Positions 37,658 to 45,650 of a DNA stretch of 64,000 nucleotides are shown one piece after another. The notes under the pieces were generated by a model, which made no database searches, was not told where the DNA came from, and saw nothing but the letters and a program-made list of their open reading frames with translations. The stretch comes from Porticoccus sp950063125 (GTDB lineage: Bacteria; Pseudomonadota; Gammaproteobacteria; Pseudomonadales; Porticoccaceae), in assembly GCF_963973895.1 (NCBI RefSeq), contig NZ_CAXBBF010000001.1; one strand, given 5' to 3'. Numbering within the stretch: the first letter of the stretch is position 1; every line of letters begins with the position of its first letter. The position numbers and the translations under genes were made by a program.

Positions 37658-38557
37658 ATGGCCAGAAAAAAACTGCATCAAGAGAATGAAAATCACGAGC
37701 GGTGGCTGGTTTCCTATGCTGACTTTATCACCCTGTTATTCGCTTTTTTTGTGGTCATGTATTCCATCTCGTCCGTTAATGAAGGTAAATACCGGGTTCT
37801 TTCCAGCTCAATGGTGTCGGCTTTCCGCCAACCGAAGTCATCTCTCGAACCGGTTCAAATTGGGCAGTTGGTGCGATCGCCATTGATGATGCCCGATCAG
37901 GTTATGGATGTTTCAGCCAATCCCGCGCCAATTATTACCCCCATGTTGCCCCAGAATCAGGACTCCCCGGCCGATGATAGTGACCCGTCGGCGATGGAGT
38001 TCTCCCCTGAAGATATCATCATGCAAAAAGCTTTTAATGCCGCGGAAAAAGAAGTGGATGAAATGGCTGGCCATGTGGAGGAGCAACTCGATTCGCTGAT
38101 AGATGAAGAAATTGTCAACATCAAGCGCAACAAGTTCTGGCTGGAGGTAGAGATAAAGTCGAGCCTGTTATTTCCCAGTGGCGGCAGCGATCTGGTTCCC
38201 GCTTCAATACCTGTGCTTCAAAAACTGTCAAAGATTTTCAGGGAGTTACCCAACCGGATTCATGTGGAGGGTTTTACAGATAATCAGCCTATCAATACGG
38301 TGATTTTTCCTTCGAACTGGGAGCTTTCCACCGCCCGTGCGGCAGCAGTTGTCAGGCTGTTTGAAAGCAATGGCATTGCCGCCTCCAGAATGGCTGCTAT
38401 CGGTTATGGTGAATTTCGTCCAATTGCCGAGAACACGACTGAAACGGGACGAGCCAAGAATCGACGTGTGGTCATAGTGGTGGTGGCTTCAATGGCAAAC
38501 CGCCAGGATCAGAGAATTTACGAGTTTGAGATGTTAAAGGACCAAGCGGGAAGCTGA
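37658..38557 (+). CDS. motD: Flagellar stator protein MotD (MotB family)
   Basis: A 299-residue protein. The cytoplasmic N-terminus HENHERWLVSYADFITLLFA-type includes the channel Asp (YADF) in the single TM. A plug/linker region follows, and the OmpA-like peptidoglycan-binding domain is at about 165-275 (RIHVEGFTDNQPINTVIFPS, NWELSTARAAAVV). It closely resembles Pseudomonas MotD. It starts 3 bp after motC. Confidence 0.93.
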   Translation: MARKKLHQENENHERWLVSYADFITLLFAFFVVMYSISSVNEGKYRVLSSSMVSAFRQPKSSLEPVQIGQLVRSPLMMPDQVMDVSANPAPIITPMLPQNQDSPADDSDPSAMEFSPEDIIMQKAFNAAEKEVDEMAGHVEEQLDSLIDEEIVNIKRNKFWLEVEIKSSLLFPSGGSDLVPASIPVLQKLSKIFRELPNRIHVEGFTDNQPINTVIFPSNWELSTARAAAVVRLFESNGIAASRMAAIGYGEFRPIAENTTETGRAKNRRVVIVVVASMANRQDQRIYEFEMLKDQAGS

Positions 38558-38674
38558 GGTAGCTTGACAGGTATCTGTATTATCCTTAACTATCGGGAAA
38601 GTATCCGACATTACTGGACAAAAAAGGAAAAGCATAGCGATAGATAATGTGATGAGCCCAGTGGGAGAATCGAT

Positions 38675-38848
38675 ATGATCGATTCAGTGAGATTGAATAA
38701 AATAAGCTCTGTATCAAAAAGCCGGCCTGTAGTGGGCAAGGAAGAGAGTGAGCAAAAGCCAAAAGATGATCAGGTTTTTTCCGAAAAACAGGCCGTAAAA
38801 AAGAAGAGGCAGTCCAGACTGGGAGGTAACGTGGATGAGCGCTGTTAG
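38675..38848 (+). CDS. Small charged hypothetical protein (57 residues)
   Basis: I do not recognise this protein. ATG 38675 follows GGGAG with 7 bp spacing. The product is Lys/Glu/Gln-rich and probably disordered (starts MIDSVRLNKISSVSKSRPVV, ends LGGNVDERC), with no membrane segment. It lies 117 bp after motD on the same strand, downstream of a TTGACA-like sequence at about 38563. It may be a small flagellum-linked protein or spurious. Confidence 0.4.
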   Translation: MIDSVRLNKISSVSKSRPVVGKEESEQKPKDDQVFSEKQAVKKKRQSRLGGNVDERC

Positions 38849-38893
38849 CGGCTGTTGGATGTATTGTGAAAGCCGCATACTCATTGACCGGTT

Positions 38894-39454
38894 TCAGGGC
38901 TCTCTCGGTGTTGACCATTGGCGCTGTACAATATGCTGGATCAGCTCTTCCTGAGCTGTACCATTTTCCTGAAACTGTACTCTAATCCGGTGAGTGTCCT
39001 CGCCAGCCTGATTGATCGGAGTACAATCCACCACGGTAGCCAGCATTTCCAGACGACTGTTGGCAGGTTTCAGAACAATTGTCAGTGCGAGTCGTGTGGA
39101 TGGTTCAATCGCCGACGAGCTATCAAACGCCATGCCACAACCGCTGATATTAACCATAATATTTTCATAGGAATCGATGCTTGTCGGGTTTTCGCTCAGG
39201 TTGAGTGCGGCGACCATCGACAATTTTTTATTCAGCAATCCCAACGCCTGGGCAACGAGCGGACTTTCCTGCCACAGAAGGTTGGTTGCCTGGTTGAACT
39301 CCCTGTCAATTTCGGCGAGCAAAGCTGTCAGTGGCATCTCTTTGTGACTGGGGTTGACGCTTGAATGGCTGTCAGCTGTATTGAGCTGTCTGTAACTCAG
39401 GCCTATTGTGTCGTCAATGCGGTAATAATTTCTGCGCTCAGTTCCCTGTTTCAT
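38894..39454 (-). CDS. PilZ-domain protein
   Basis: A 186-residue cytoplasmic protein using ATG 39454 (MKQGTERRNYYRIDDTIGLS); an upstream ATG at 39508 would overlap pomB by 32 bp. The c-di-GMP motifs are both visible: RxxxR at residues 8-12 (RNYYR) and NxSxxG at 102-107 (NISGCG). About 60 residues of helix are inserted between them. It is last in the minus-strand set behind pomB, so it may tune motility in response to c-di-GMP. Confidence 0.82.
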   Translation of the reverse strand: MKQGTERRNYYRIDDTIGLSYRQLNTADSHSSVNPSHKEMPLTALLAEIDREFNQATNLLWQESPLVAQALGLLNKKLSMVAALNLSENPTSIDSYENIMVNISGCGMAFDSSSAIEPSTRLALTIVLKPANSRLEMLATVVDCTPINQAGEDTHRIRVQFQENGTAQEELIQHIVQRQWSTPREP

Positions 39455-39476
39455 TAATGGTTTTCTCGGGTTTTTC

Positions 39477-40436
39477 CTATTGCAGGCTTTGCACAGCTGC
39501 ATCGCCAAGATTTAGTGTATTTAGAAGGTCAGGGTTGGCTTTTTGAATATCGTTGATACTGGTAGCAGTCGCTTTATCCAGCCCCTGCCGGATGACTATT
39601 TCAACCCGCCGGTTCTGGGCGCGATTCTGTGGAGAGGTGTTGCCCTGAAATGGTTGGGTGTCTGCACGGCCAATGACCATAAACCGGTCGTCATCAAGCT
39701 CATCACCTTCGATCAGTTCATGGGTGACAGACAAAGCGCGGGATGAAGAGAGATCCCAGTTGGAACGGAATCGGCTGCCAGTGATAGGTACATCATCGGT
39801 ATGTCCTTCGACAGCAATTTTCCCCGCAATATCTTTCAGGGCCTTGCGGAGAGTAACCATGACCGGAATAAAATCCGGATGCAACGTTGCAGACCCAGAG
39901 GGAAAAGAGCCCTTTTCGCGAATTCGGATGGTAATAGCCCGCCCCTCGTTATCAATATCGATTTTTCCTTCGTCGATTTCTTTTTTTAGAATTTCTCTCA
40001 GTTTGTCGGCATCGGCTTTGGTATCGGCAATCAGGTTTTTGAGTTTCTCTTCGAGCAGGGCTTTGGTTTGTTCCTCGCTCAGCTTTTTGGCATCCAGGTC
40101 GGGGGCTTCGGGATTGCCCACCCGGAGTGACTGTTTGGTGGTGTCAGCGGTTATCTGATTGATGGTTTCTGCTGGGGTTGGTCGGGTTTCGCCTGGACTG
40201 AATTCCTGTGCGATGATGCTGGTCCCCTTGGGAATATCCATCACTTTCACTTGATTCTGCACGCCAAAAGCATTCTTCATGGAGCCTGCAATCTGTTTGT
40301 ACTTTTGAACATCCAGTTCGGAGAAAGACAGCAGTAGTACAAAAAAGCACATTAACAGGGACATCAGATCGGCAAAAGTGGCCATCCACGCCGGCGCTCC
40401 CGGCGCACCCTCATCATCATCTTCGTATTCGATCAT
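39477..40436 (-). CDS. pomB: Flagellar stator protein PomB (MotB family)
   Basis: A 319-residue protein. An acidic N-terminus (MIEYEDDDEGAPGAPAWMAT) is followed by the TM with the ion-carrying Asp (FADLMSLLMCFFVLLLSFSE). The OmpA-like domain is at about 185-300 (IAVEGHTDDVPITGSRFRSN, WDLSSSRALS). The pattern fits sodium-driven PomB. It starts directly after the pomA stop. Confidence 0.92.
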   Translation of the reverse strand: MIEYEDDDEGAPGAPAWMATFADLMSLLMCFFVLLLSFSELDVQKYKQIAGSMKNAFGVQNQVKVMDIPKGTSIIAQEFSPGETRPTPAETINQITADTTKQSLRVGNPEAPDLDAKKLSEEQTKALLEEKLKNLIADTKADADKLREILKKEIDEGKIDIDNEGRAITIRIREKGSFPSGSATLHPDFIPVMVTLRKALKDIAGKIAVEGHTDDVPITGSRFRSNWDLSSSRALSVTHELIEGDELDDDRFMVIGRADTQPFQGNTSPQNRAQNRRVEIVIRQGLDKATATSINDIQKANPDLLNTLNLGDAAVQSLQ

Positions 40437-41219
40437 TTATGCTGCCTCGGCAGCCGCACTTTCAGAAGGCTCTTCCTTGCGTTTCTTCGGTTCCAGATAG
40501 GCTTTGAGCATGGCTTCAATAATACGGGGGTTCTGACCTTCCTGGATGGCCAGCACGCCGTCTATGCATATGGCTTTTATCAGACCTTCTTCCGATTTAC
40601 GCAAGTTGAGTTTGTCTGCGATTGGCAACGCCACCATGTTGGCGAACATGGCGCCATAAAGTGTGGTCAGCAGGGCAATGGCCATTGCGGGACCAATGGC
40701 TTTTGGGTCATCCATTGCCGAGAGCATTTGTACAAGCCCAATCAGCGTCCCGATCATCCCCATGGCGGGCGCTACATCGCCACTGGCGCTAAAAACTTTG
40801 GCGCCCCATTTATGCCGGTCAATGGTCTGAATCATATCTTGTTTCATGACAGTGCTAATCACTGCCCGGTCATTTCCGTCGATCAGCATCTGAATTCCCT
40901 GATTCAGAAACTCATTTTCAATTTCCTGGTTTTCAAGTGCCAGTGTGCCTTCCTTGCGAGCTATATTCGCAAGTTCCACGACCTGTGCAATGATATCTTC
41001 GGGTTTATCCGTCTTGGCAAAAAAAGCCCTGGTGGCGACTTTGAAAGCACCGAAAAATTGCTTCAGGGAGAACTTGATCATCACCACCATAAAGGTGCCG
41101 CCAAGTACGATGAGTATGGCTGGCAGATTGAAAAAGACCAGTGCGGAGCCACCCGACAGAATTGCCACTGTGACAATCGCCATAGCGCCCACAAGCCCTA
41201 GCAGTGTTGCCAGATCCAT
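40437..41219 (-). CDS. pomA: Flagellar stator protein PomA (MotA family)
   Basis: About 260 residues. Start ATG 41219 (MDLATLLGLVGAMAIV) lies 8 bp after AGAGG and equals the Vibrio PomA N-terminus; an ATG two codons upstream is too close to the ribosome site. The segment GDVAPAMGMIGTLIGLVQML then DDPKAIGPAMAIALLTTLYG is PomA-like. With PomB it forms a probable Na+ stator, additional to MotCD. Confidence 0.93.
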   Translation of the reverse strand: MDLATLLGLVGAMAIVTVAILSGGSALVFFNLPAILIVLGGTFMVVMIKFSLKQFFGAFKVATRAFFAKTDKPEDIIAQVVELANIARKEGTLALENQEIENEFLNQGIQMLIDGNDRAVISTVMKQDMIQTIDRHKWGAKVFSASGDVAPAMGMIGTLIGLVQMLSAMDDPKAIGPAMAIALLTTLYGAMFANMVALPIADKLNLRKSEEGLIKAICIDGVLAIQEGQNPRIIEAMLKAYLEPKKRKEEPSESAAAEAA

Positions 41220-41241
41220 AGTCATACCTCTTGAAATAACG

Positions 41242-41268
41242 TTATCTTGGCCAATCTAAAAAACTGGC
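41242..41268 (-). promoter_or_regulatory. Weak candidate sigma-28 promoter of pomAB
   Basis: On the minus strand GCCAGTTT, 11 bp, CAAGATAA shares five of eight bases with each half of the FliA consensus and has the right spacer. It ends 23 bp before the pomA start. It could equally be chance. Confidence 0.3.
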
Positions 41269-41388
41269 ATCATTCTCGTGTTCGCATTGGTAACTGTAAA
41301 GAGTAAAACTCATATCTTTGATCAGCTGGAGAATTTTCCCGAATTAATTTCAATTTTTGCAGGTCTGTTCGGAATAAATCAGCAGAGG

Positions 41389-42126
41389 TTACTTCCCCTC
41401 CCATGCCCACAATCCATTTAAATTGGTTTTATCCATGATTTCTCGAGCCGTGTTTTCTGCGGTTTCCCGGTCTTTGTAGCCGGGCAATTGCACCCGATAA
41501 ACAATTTTATCGTCCAGTGAGACGTGGTTGATTTCGGCTTGATAGCCGATAGCATCAATCTGTTTTTTCAGTTGTGTAGCCGCTTCATTGTTAGAGAAGG
41601 TGCCGACATTGACATGCCAGTGGGCGCTGGTTGTTGTCTCGGTGCTCTCTTTTTTGAGATCACCGCCTTTTTGCTCGATGTTTTCGCTGAGGTCGAGTAG
41701 CGCCGAGGTTTGCTGGCGCTGCTGGTCCAGCAGTGAGACCTGAAATTGTTCAAGTTGCTGGTTCAACTGACCAATGGACTGTTCAAACTGTCGGTTCATT
41801 TGATCCATTTTGCTTTCCAGGAACAACCTGTTGTCATTCTCTGTCGGTGCGGGCTTATCCGCTGGGTTGTTTGTGTCCGGTTGTTGGGTGAGCAGAAAAA
41901 TAATGGTGATAACCATCAACAGATTACTTGCTAGAACTGCGATCAACAGCCACTCCGTTTGTTGAGGTCGTTCTGTTTTTGGCTGGTTGAGACCGGGGTG
42001 ATCTGCTGTCAAGTCAGTTTCTGGCGGCGTCTGTGCCGTATCAGTGGGTATGTCCCGCTGATCGGTTTCTCTCCGAGGCTTTAATAGGTTTTGATCCAGC
42101 GAAAGATTAAGGTCTTTGTCGGTCAT
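41389..42126 (-). CDS. SPOR-domain membrane protein
   Basis: A 245-residue bitopic protein. The cytoplasmic N-terminus (1-58) is rich in Pro/Thr/Asp. A TM at about 59-80 (WLLIAVLASNLLMVITIIFL) is followed by a periplasmic Gln-rich coiled coil at about 100-155 and a C-terminal SPOR domain at about 168-245 (WHVNVGTFSNNEAATQLKKQ). SPOR domains bind denuded peptidoglycan glycans. It is upstream of pomAB on the same strand with its own candidate sigma-54 promoter, so a role at the flagellar or stator wall site is possible. The exact function is unknown. Confidence 0.8.
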   Translation of the reverse strand: MTDKDLNLSLDQNLLKPRRETDQRDIPTDTAQTPPETDLTADHPGLNQPKTERPQQTEWLLIAVLASNLLMVITIIFLLTQQPDTNNPADKPAPTENDNRLFLESKMDQMNRQFEQSIGQLNQQLEQFQVSLLDQQRQQTSALLDLSENIEQKGGDLKKESTETTTSAHWHVNVGTFSNNEAATQLKKQIDAIGYQAEINHVSLDDKIVYRVQLPGYKDRETAENTAREIMDKTNLNGLWAWEGK

Positions 42127-42165
42127 CTTTTGAGCTCAACAGTGCTATGCTTAGGCAAATATTCT

Positions 42166-42183
42166 ATGCATGAAGCGTGCCGG
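42166..42183 (-). promoter_or_regulatory. Candidate sigma-54 promoter of the SPOR-protein gene
   Basis: On the minus strand CCGGCACGCTTCATGCAT contains GGCACG and TGC with GG and GC 10 bp apart. It predicts a transcript start about 30 bp before the ATG. It lies in the 69-bp divergent gap with the fliK-like gene. Confidence 0.5.
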
Positions 42184-42195
42184 TAATGGTCGCCA

Positions 42196-43305
42196 ATGGA
42201 TGAACTACAGTTAGCTCTTACCGCTGCCAGGGTAGACCAGAAAAATTTTGGTCTCTGGTTGAAGTCGTGGCAGGTGGGTCAGGTACTTCAGGCCCTGGTT
42301 ACAGACAAGACTCCCTCGGGTGATCTGATCCTCCGAATTGCTGGCCATCAAGTGACTGCAACAGCCGATATTCCTGTCCAGAAAGGGGCGCAGTTGTCGC
42401 TGGAGATCAGTCGTCTTGACCCCGTGCCCACCCTTAAAATTATCAATACGCCTGTTCCTCTCACAACTCATTCGAATTCTGCCATGGCTGGCCAGCTTCA
42501 GCTTCTCGTGCCACGGCAGGGCGATGTGGTAGAACCTTTCCGGATGCTGTTCAATACTGCACAGGGTGTCAATATTCTGTCGCTGCTGGGGTTTCGTCCC
42601 GCAGAGCAGACCCAAATCCAGCGCCTTGTCGTTGATGCCAGGCAACTCACTGATCCAAAGCTCCTAAAACAAACGCTCAATCAGTCCGGGTTGTTTCTGG
42701 AGGCTCATCTAAAGCAGTTGCTGTTGATGGGGGGCGTGTTGCCGCGAGGTGACCTCAAAGCCGAATTGTTGCGTATGCTTTCCAGGGTAAAGTTTCAGCA
42801 GGACACTGCGGGATCCAGCTCAGGAAGTATGGATTCAGAAGGTTTGCTTGAACTACAGCATAAATTGGAAGGCGCACTGGCCAGGATGACACTTGCCCAG
42901 ATGCAGGCTGGTGAAGCTCGAGAAACCGGAAGTTATCGCTGGGCTTTCGAATTGCCAGTGAAAATAAACGACGATTATCAGACATTGTCTATTTCAATAG
43001 GCAGTGACGAAAGTCGATTATCAGAAGATGAACAACCCCGGGGTTGGAGCGTGCTACTGGGAATGGAATTTCCAAAACTTGGTCATGTGGAGGCCGAACT
43101 CTTTTTTTCTGGTAAGAAGCTGTCGGTGGTGACCTATGCAGCTTCGCCTGATACGTTCAAGTTGATGGAGGATCAGGTCGAGTTATTGCGTTCATCCCTT
43201 GAAAGTCGTGGCCTCGAAACAGGCGCCATATTGTGTCGGCGGGGTTCAACTGCAGAGACTTCAGACAGTGCGATACACAGTAGCTGTGTGGATGAAAGGA
43301 TATGA
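42196..43305 (+). CDS. Second FliK-like hook-length-control family protein
   Basis: A 369-residue protein. The C-terminal part, about 245-340 (YRWAFELPVKINDDYQTLSI … EFPKLGHVEAELFFSGKKLS), resembles the Flg_hook domain of FliK. The N-terminal part is leucine-rich and soluble (ILRIAGHQVTATADIPVQKG). It overlaps the following FlhB-C-like gene by ATGA. Similar pairs exist in other bacteria (ylqG-ylqH of Bacillus). It probably acts with that partner, but the role is not known. Confidence 0.72.
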   Translation: MDELQLALTAARVDQKNFGLWLKSWQVGQVLQALVTDKTPSGDLILRIAGHQVTATADIPVQKGAQLSLEISRLDPVPTLKIINTPVPLTTHSNSAMAGQLQLLVPRQGDVVEPFRMLFNTAQGVNILSLLGFRPAEQTQIQRLVVDARQLTDPKLLKQTLNQSGLFLEAHLKQLLLMGGVLPRGDLKAELLRMLSRVKFQQDTAGSSSGSMDSEGLLELQHKLEGALARMTLAQMQAGEARETGSYRWAFELPVKINDDYQTLSISIGSDESRLSEDEQPRGWSVLLGMEFPKLGHVEAELFFSGKKLSVVTYAASPDTFKLMEDQVELLRSSLESRGLETGAILCRRGSTAETSDSAIHSSCVDERI

Positions 43306-43589
43306 CTATTTCAAAAAAAACTGATCGAGGCATTTCGAAGGCTGCAGCTTTAACCTATAGCGGCACTGGAGCGCCGACGGTGGTTGCCAAGGGTGAGGGG
43401 TTTATCGCAAAACAAATTATTGAGGTTGCCGAGAGACATGAGGTGCCACTGATCTCGGATCACCAACTGGTCAGTATGTTGGTCAATGTGCCCCTGGGGG
43501 ATGAAATTCCAGAAAATCTCTACCTGGCAATAGCAGAAGTTCTTGCTCACGTCTATCGTCTCAACGGATTAATAGATACCTACGATTAA
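43302..43589 (+). CDS. FlhB C-terminal-domain homologue (FlhX/YlqH type)
   Basis: A 95-residue cytosolic protein aligned to the part of FlhB after its NPTH cleavage site: GAPTVVAKGEGFIAKQIIEV and GDEIPENLYLAIAEVLAHVY parallel GAAPMVVAKGRDLVAFRIR and GQEIPQNLYLAVARVLAYVY of the FlhB encoded at 30844. It lacks membrane helices and NPTH, so it mimics the cleaved C-terminal fragment. FlhX in Helicobacter pylori can replace that fragment. It is coupled to the FliK-like gene. Confidence 0.88.
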   Translation: MTISKKTDRGISKAAALTYSGTGAPTVVAKGEGFIAKQIIEVAERHEVPLISDHQLVSMLVNVPLGDEIPENLYLAIAEVLAHVYRLNGLIDTYD

Positions 43590-43694
43590 ATTTTTATAAT
43601 ATTATGGGGCGCCGTTCAAGGTTATGTTGATGTCACCGCTAGGTTTTTAGCGTGTCTCTCTGATTGTAAATAATCGTTAGCACAGGATTGTTCA

Positions 43695-45218
43695 ATGGAT
43701 CGTGAGTCCTCTTTAGGCAGACTGAGTATCAGATTAACCCACCTGGCCGACTCCCAGGACCCCGATTTAGCGAGGTTGTTAAAAAAACTTCGCCATTCGA
43801 TCAAAGATGGCGATGAGGGAGCTGAACTTGATCGCCTATCGGACCAGTTGGCCCGGCATATGATCACCCTTGAACAGAATCCCGCGGCCGATTTGCACCT
43901 ACCTTTGACCAGTCATTACGCGACGGATTTTGCTGAAAGCATAAAGTCTCTCAATGTCGATCAGTCCTACCGAAACAAACTCGACTATCTCGCCAGCCAG
44001 ATGGCCAAAGCTCCCCAGGTTGATCAGCAGCTCCAGTATCTGCGGGATGTGTTTCGTTTGCTTCGTACCGCTACTTCTCACAAGGCTCAGGAAAAGAGTT
44101 CCTCTGGCAAAGTTCTCAGCTGGTTCGATAAGAAAAGTAGTAAAAAAGATGACAAATCAAATGAGCAACTGGACGGCTTTTTATTGAGGGCAACTGATCT
44201 GTTGAATCAGATCATCTCCCACATGGATGTCTTGAATGGTAGTCCTTCAGAAACCAAGTGGCTGAAAGAACAGTTGTCTGAATCTGAATCTGTTGAATCG
44301 CTGGGATCGGTGCTTGATGAAGTGATAGATCTGTTAACTGAACTCACTGGCAAGGTTAATGAGGAACGCCTTACAACACAGAGTTTTCTGGGAAATTTAC
44401 ACACTAAACTGCAAAGTGTTGAAGAAGTCATTTTTTCGGTAATTACTGATGGTGAGGAATCGTTTGAACGAGCGGCTACGTTGGAAAAAGCAGTCAATGA
44501 CGACGTGCAGGTGATCGGTAAAGCCGTTGATGAGAATAATATCGATGTGTTGAAAAAAACGGTGGAAAGTGGATTGGTCAATCTTTCTGCAAAAGTGGCC
44601 AGCTACCTTGAAACAGAGCGCAAACAACACCAGGAAAGCAAGCAGAAGATCAAGGGGCTTACCAGACAGGTCAGGAGCATGGAGTCGGAAACCACCAAGC
44701 TCCGCAGCGAAGTGAGGAATAGCCTGGATCTGGTGATGAAAGATCCACTGACCGGCGTGTACAACCGGGGCGGCTATGAGGCGCGGGTAGTAGAGGAGTT
44801 TTCTCGAAAGCAGCGGGTAAATGCACCTTTATCGTTGGTGTTTGTGGACTGTAACAAGTTCAAACAGATTAATGACACCTTTGGCCATAACGCCGGCGAT
44901 ACGGTGTTGGTCAAGGTAGCGGAAACACTGAAAGTCCGGGCCAGAACCTCAGACGTTGTTGCCCGTTATGGTGGTGATGAGTTTGTGGTGCTGCTGACGG
45001 ATACCGATATAACAGGGGCAGAGGTGTTTGCCAAAGATGCATGTGACAAAATTCGCAAGGCGGGGTTTAACAATAACGGCAAGCCACTGGACGTGTCTAT
45101 TTCCTGCGGGGTTACAGAGGTGCGGGATGACGATACACCAGTGACCGCATTACACCGGGCCGATCAGGCGATGTATAAGGCAAAAAATGATACCGAGGAT
45201 AAGGTTTTTGTTGTTTGA
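43695..45218 (+). CDS. Diguanylate cyclase (GGDEF), soluble
   Basis: A 507-residue protein without TM segments. Residues 1-340 are helical, with coiled coils, and form an unrecognised sensor/oligomerisation part. Residues 345-505 are a GGDEF domain with the intact active site GGDEF at 426-430 and the inhibitory I-site RTSD at 417-420, so it should make c-di-GMP and be product-inhibited. It stands alone, 105 bp after the FlhB-C homologue. Its neighbours suggest a role in motility control. Confidence 0.93.
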   Translation: MDRESSLGRLSIRLTHLADSQDPDLARLLKKLRHSIKDGDEGAELDRLSDQLARHMITLEQNPAADLHLPLTSHYATDFAESIKSLNVDQSYRNKLDYLASQMAKAPQVDQQLQYLRDVFRLLRTATSHKAQEKSSSGKVLSWFDKKSSKKDDKSNEQLDGFLLRATDLLNQIISHMDVLNGSPSETKWLKEQLSESESVESLGSVLDEVIDLLTELTGKVNEERLTTQSFLGNLHTKLQSVEEVIFSVITDGEESFERAATLEKAVNDDVQVIGKAVDENNIDVLKKTVESGLVNLSAKVASYLETERKQHQESKQKIKGLTRQVRSMESETTKLRSEVRNSLDLVMKDPLTGVYNRGGYEARVVEEFSRKQRVNAPLSLVFVDCNKFKQINDTFGHNAGDTVLVKVAETLKVRARTSDVVARYGGDEFVVLLTDTDITGAEVFAKDACDKIRKAGFNNNGKPLDVSISCGVTEVRDDDTPVTALHRADQAMYKAKNDTEDKVFVV

Positions 45219-45650
45219 TACGAATTCACGGTGCTGTTCAGCATAAACGATAAAAATAAATAGCCGGCCAGTTTTTCTGCGACAAAGTAACGAATAAACA
45301 CTTTGGGCTTAATTTTCTCTGTCATCAGGCGTGTAGCAATGGCTGCCTGCCTCGCTTTCTGAACCTGATTGACTCTCCGCTTATTGATCATCTAAAACGA
45401 GAAACACGACGACATCATCGTTATGGCGAAGCACCCCCGACACTGTGCAGGACGACAGCCGTTATTATAGGTGAAGCCTTCCGCGCGTTGATTTCTTTGA
45501 TCGCGATGTTGCGCCCTCCATTGTCTCAATGTGATCGTTGATCCTTTTCGGTAACTTGCAACCTTTGGGAAAATCATTGAATCTTTCTTATACCTGTGTA
45601 GGGGAGTTCCAACGGACAGCAGGTTTCTGCCGCCTGGATGGTCGCCAACA
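45219..45650 (+). other. 432-bp gap without a supported gene
   Basis: This stretch lies between the diguanylate cyclase and the hybrid kinase. Short open frames on the minus strand (45164-45391 and 45392-45685) have no ribosome site or recognisable product. I see no clear terminator for the cyclase and no strong promoter for the kinase. Confidence 0.6.

Noticed and set aside
45164..45391. Minus-strand 75-codon open frame overlapping the end of the diguanylate cyclase
   Set aside because: No ribosome site before its ATG, overlaps a real gene antisense, no recognisable domain.
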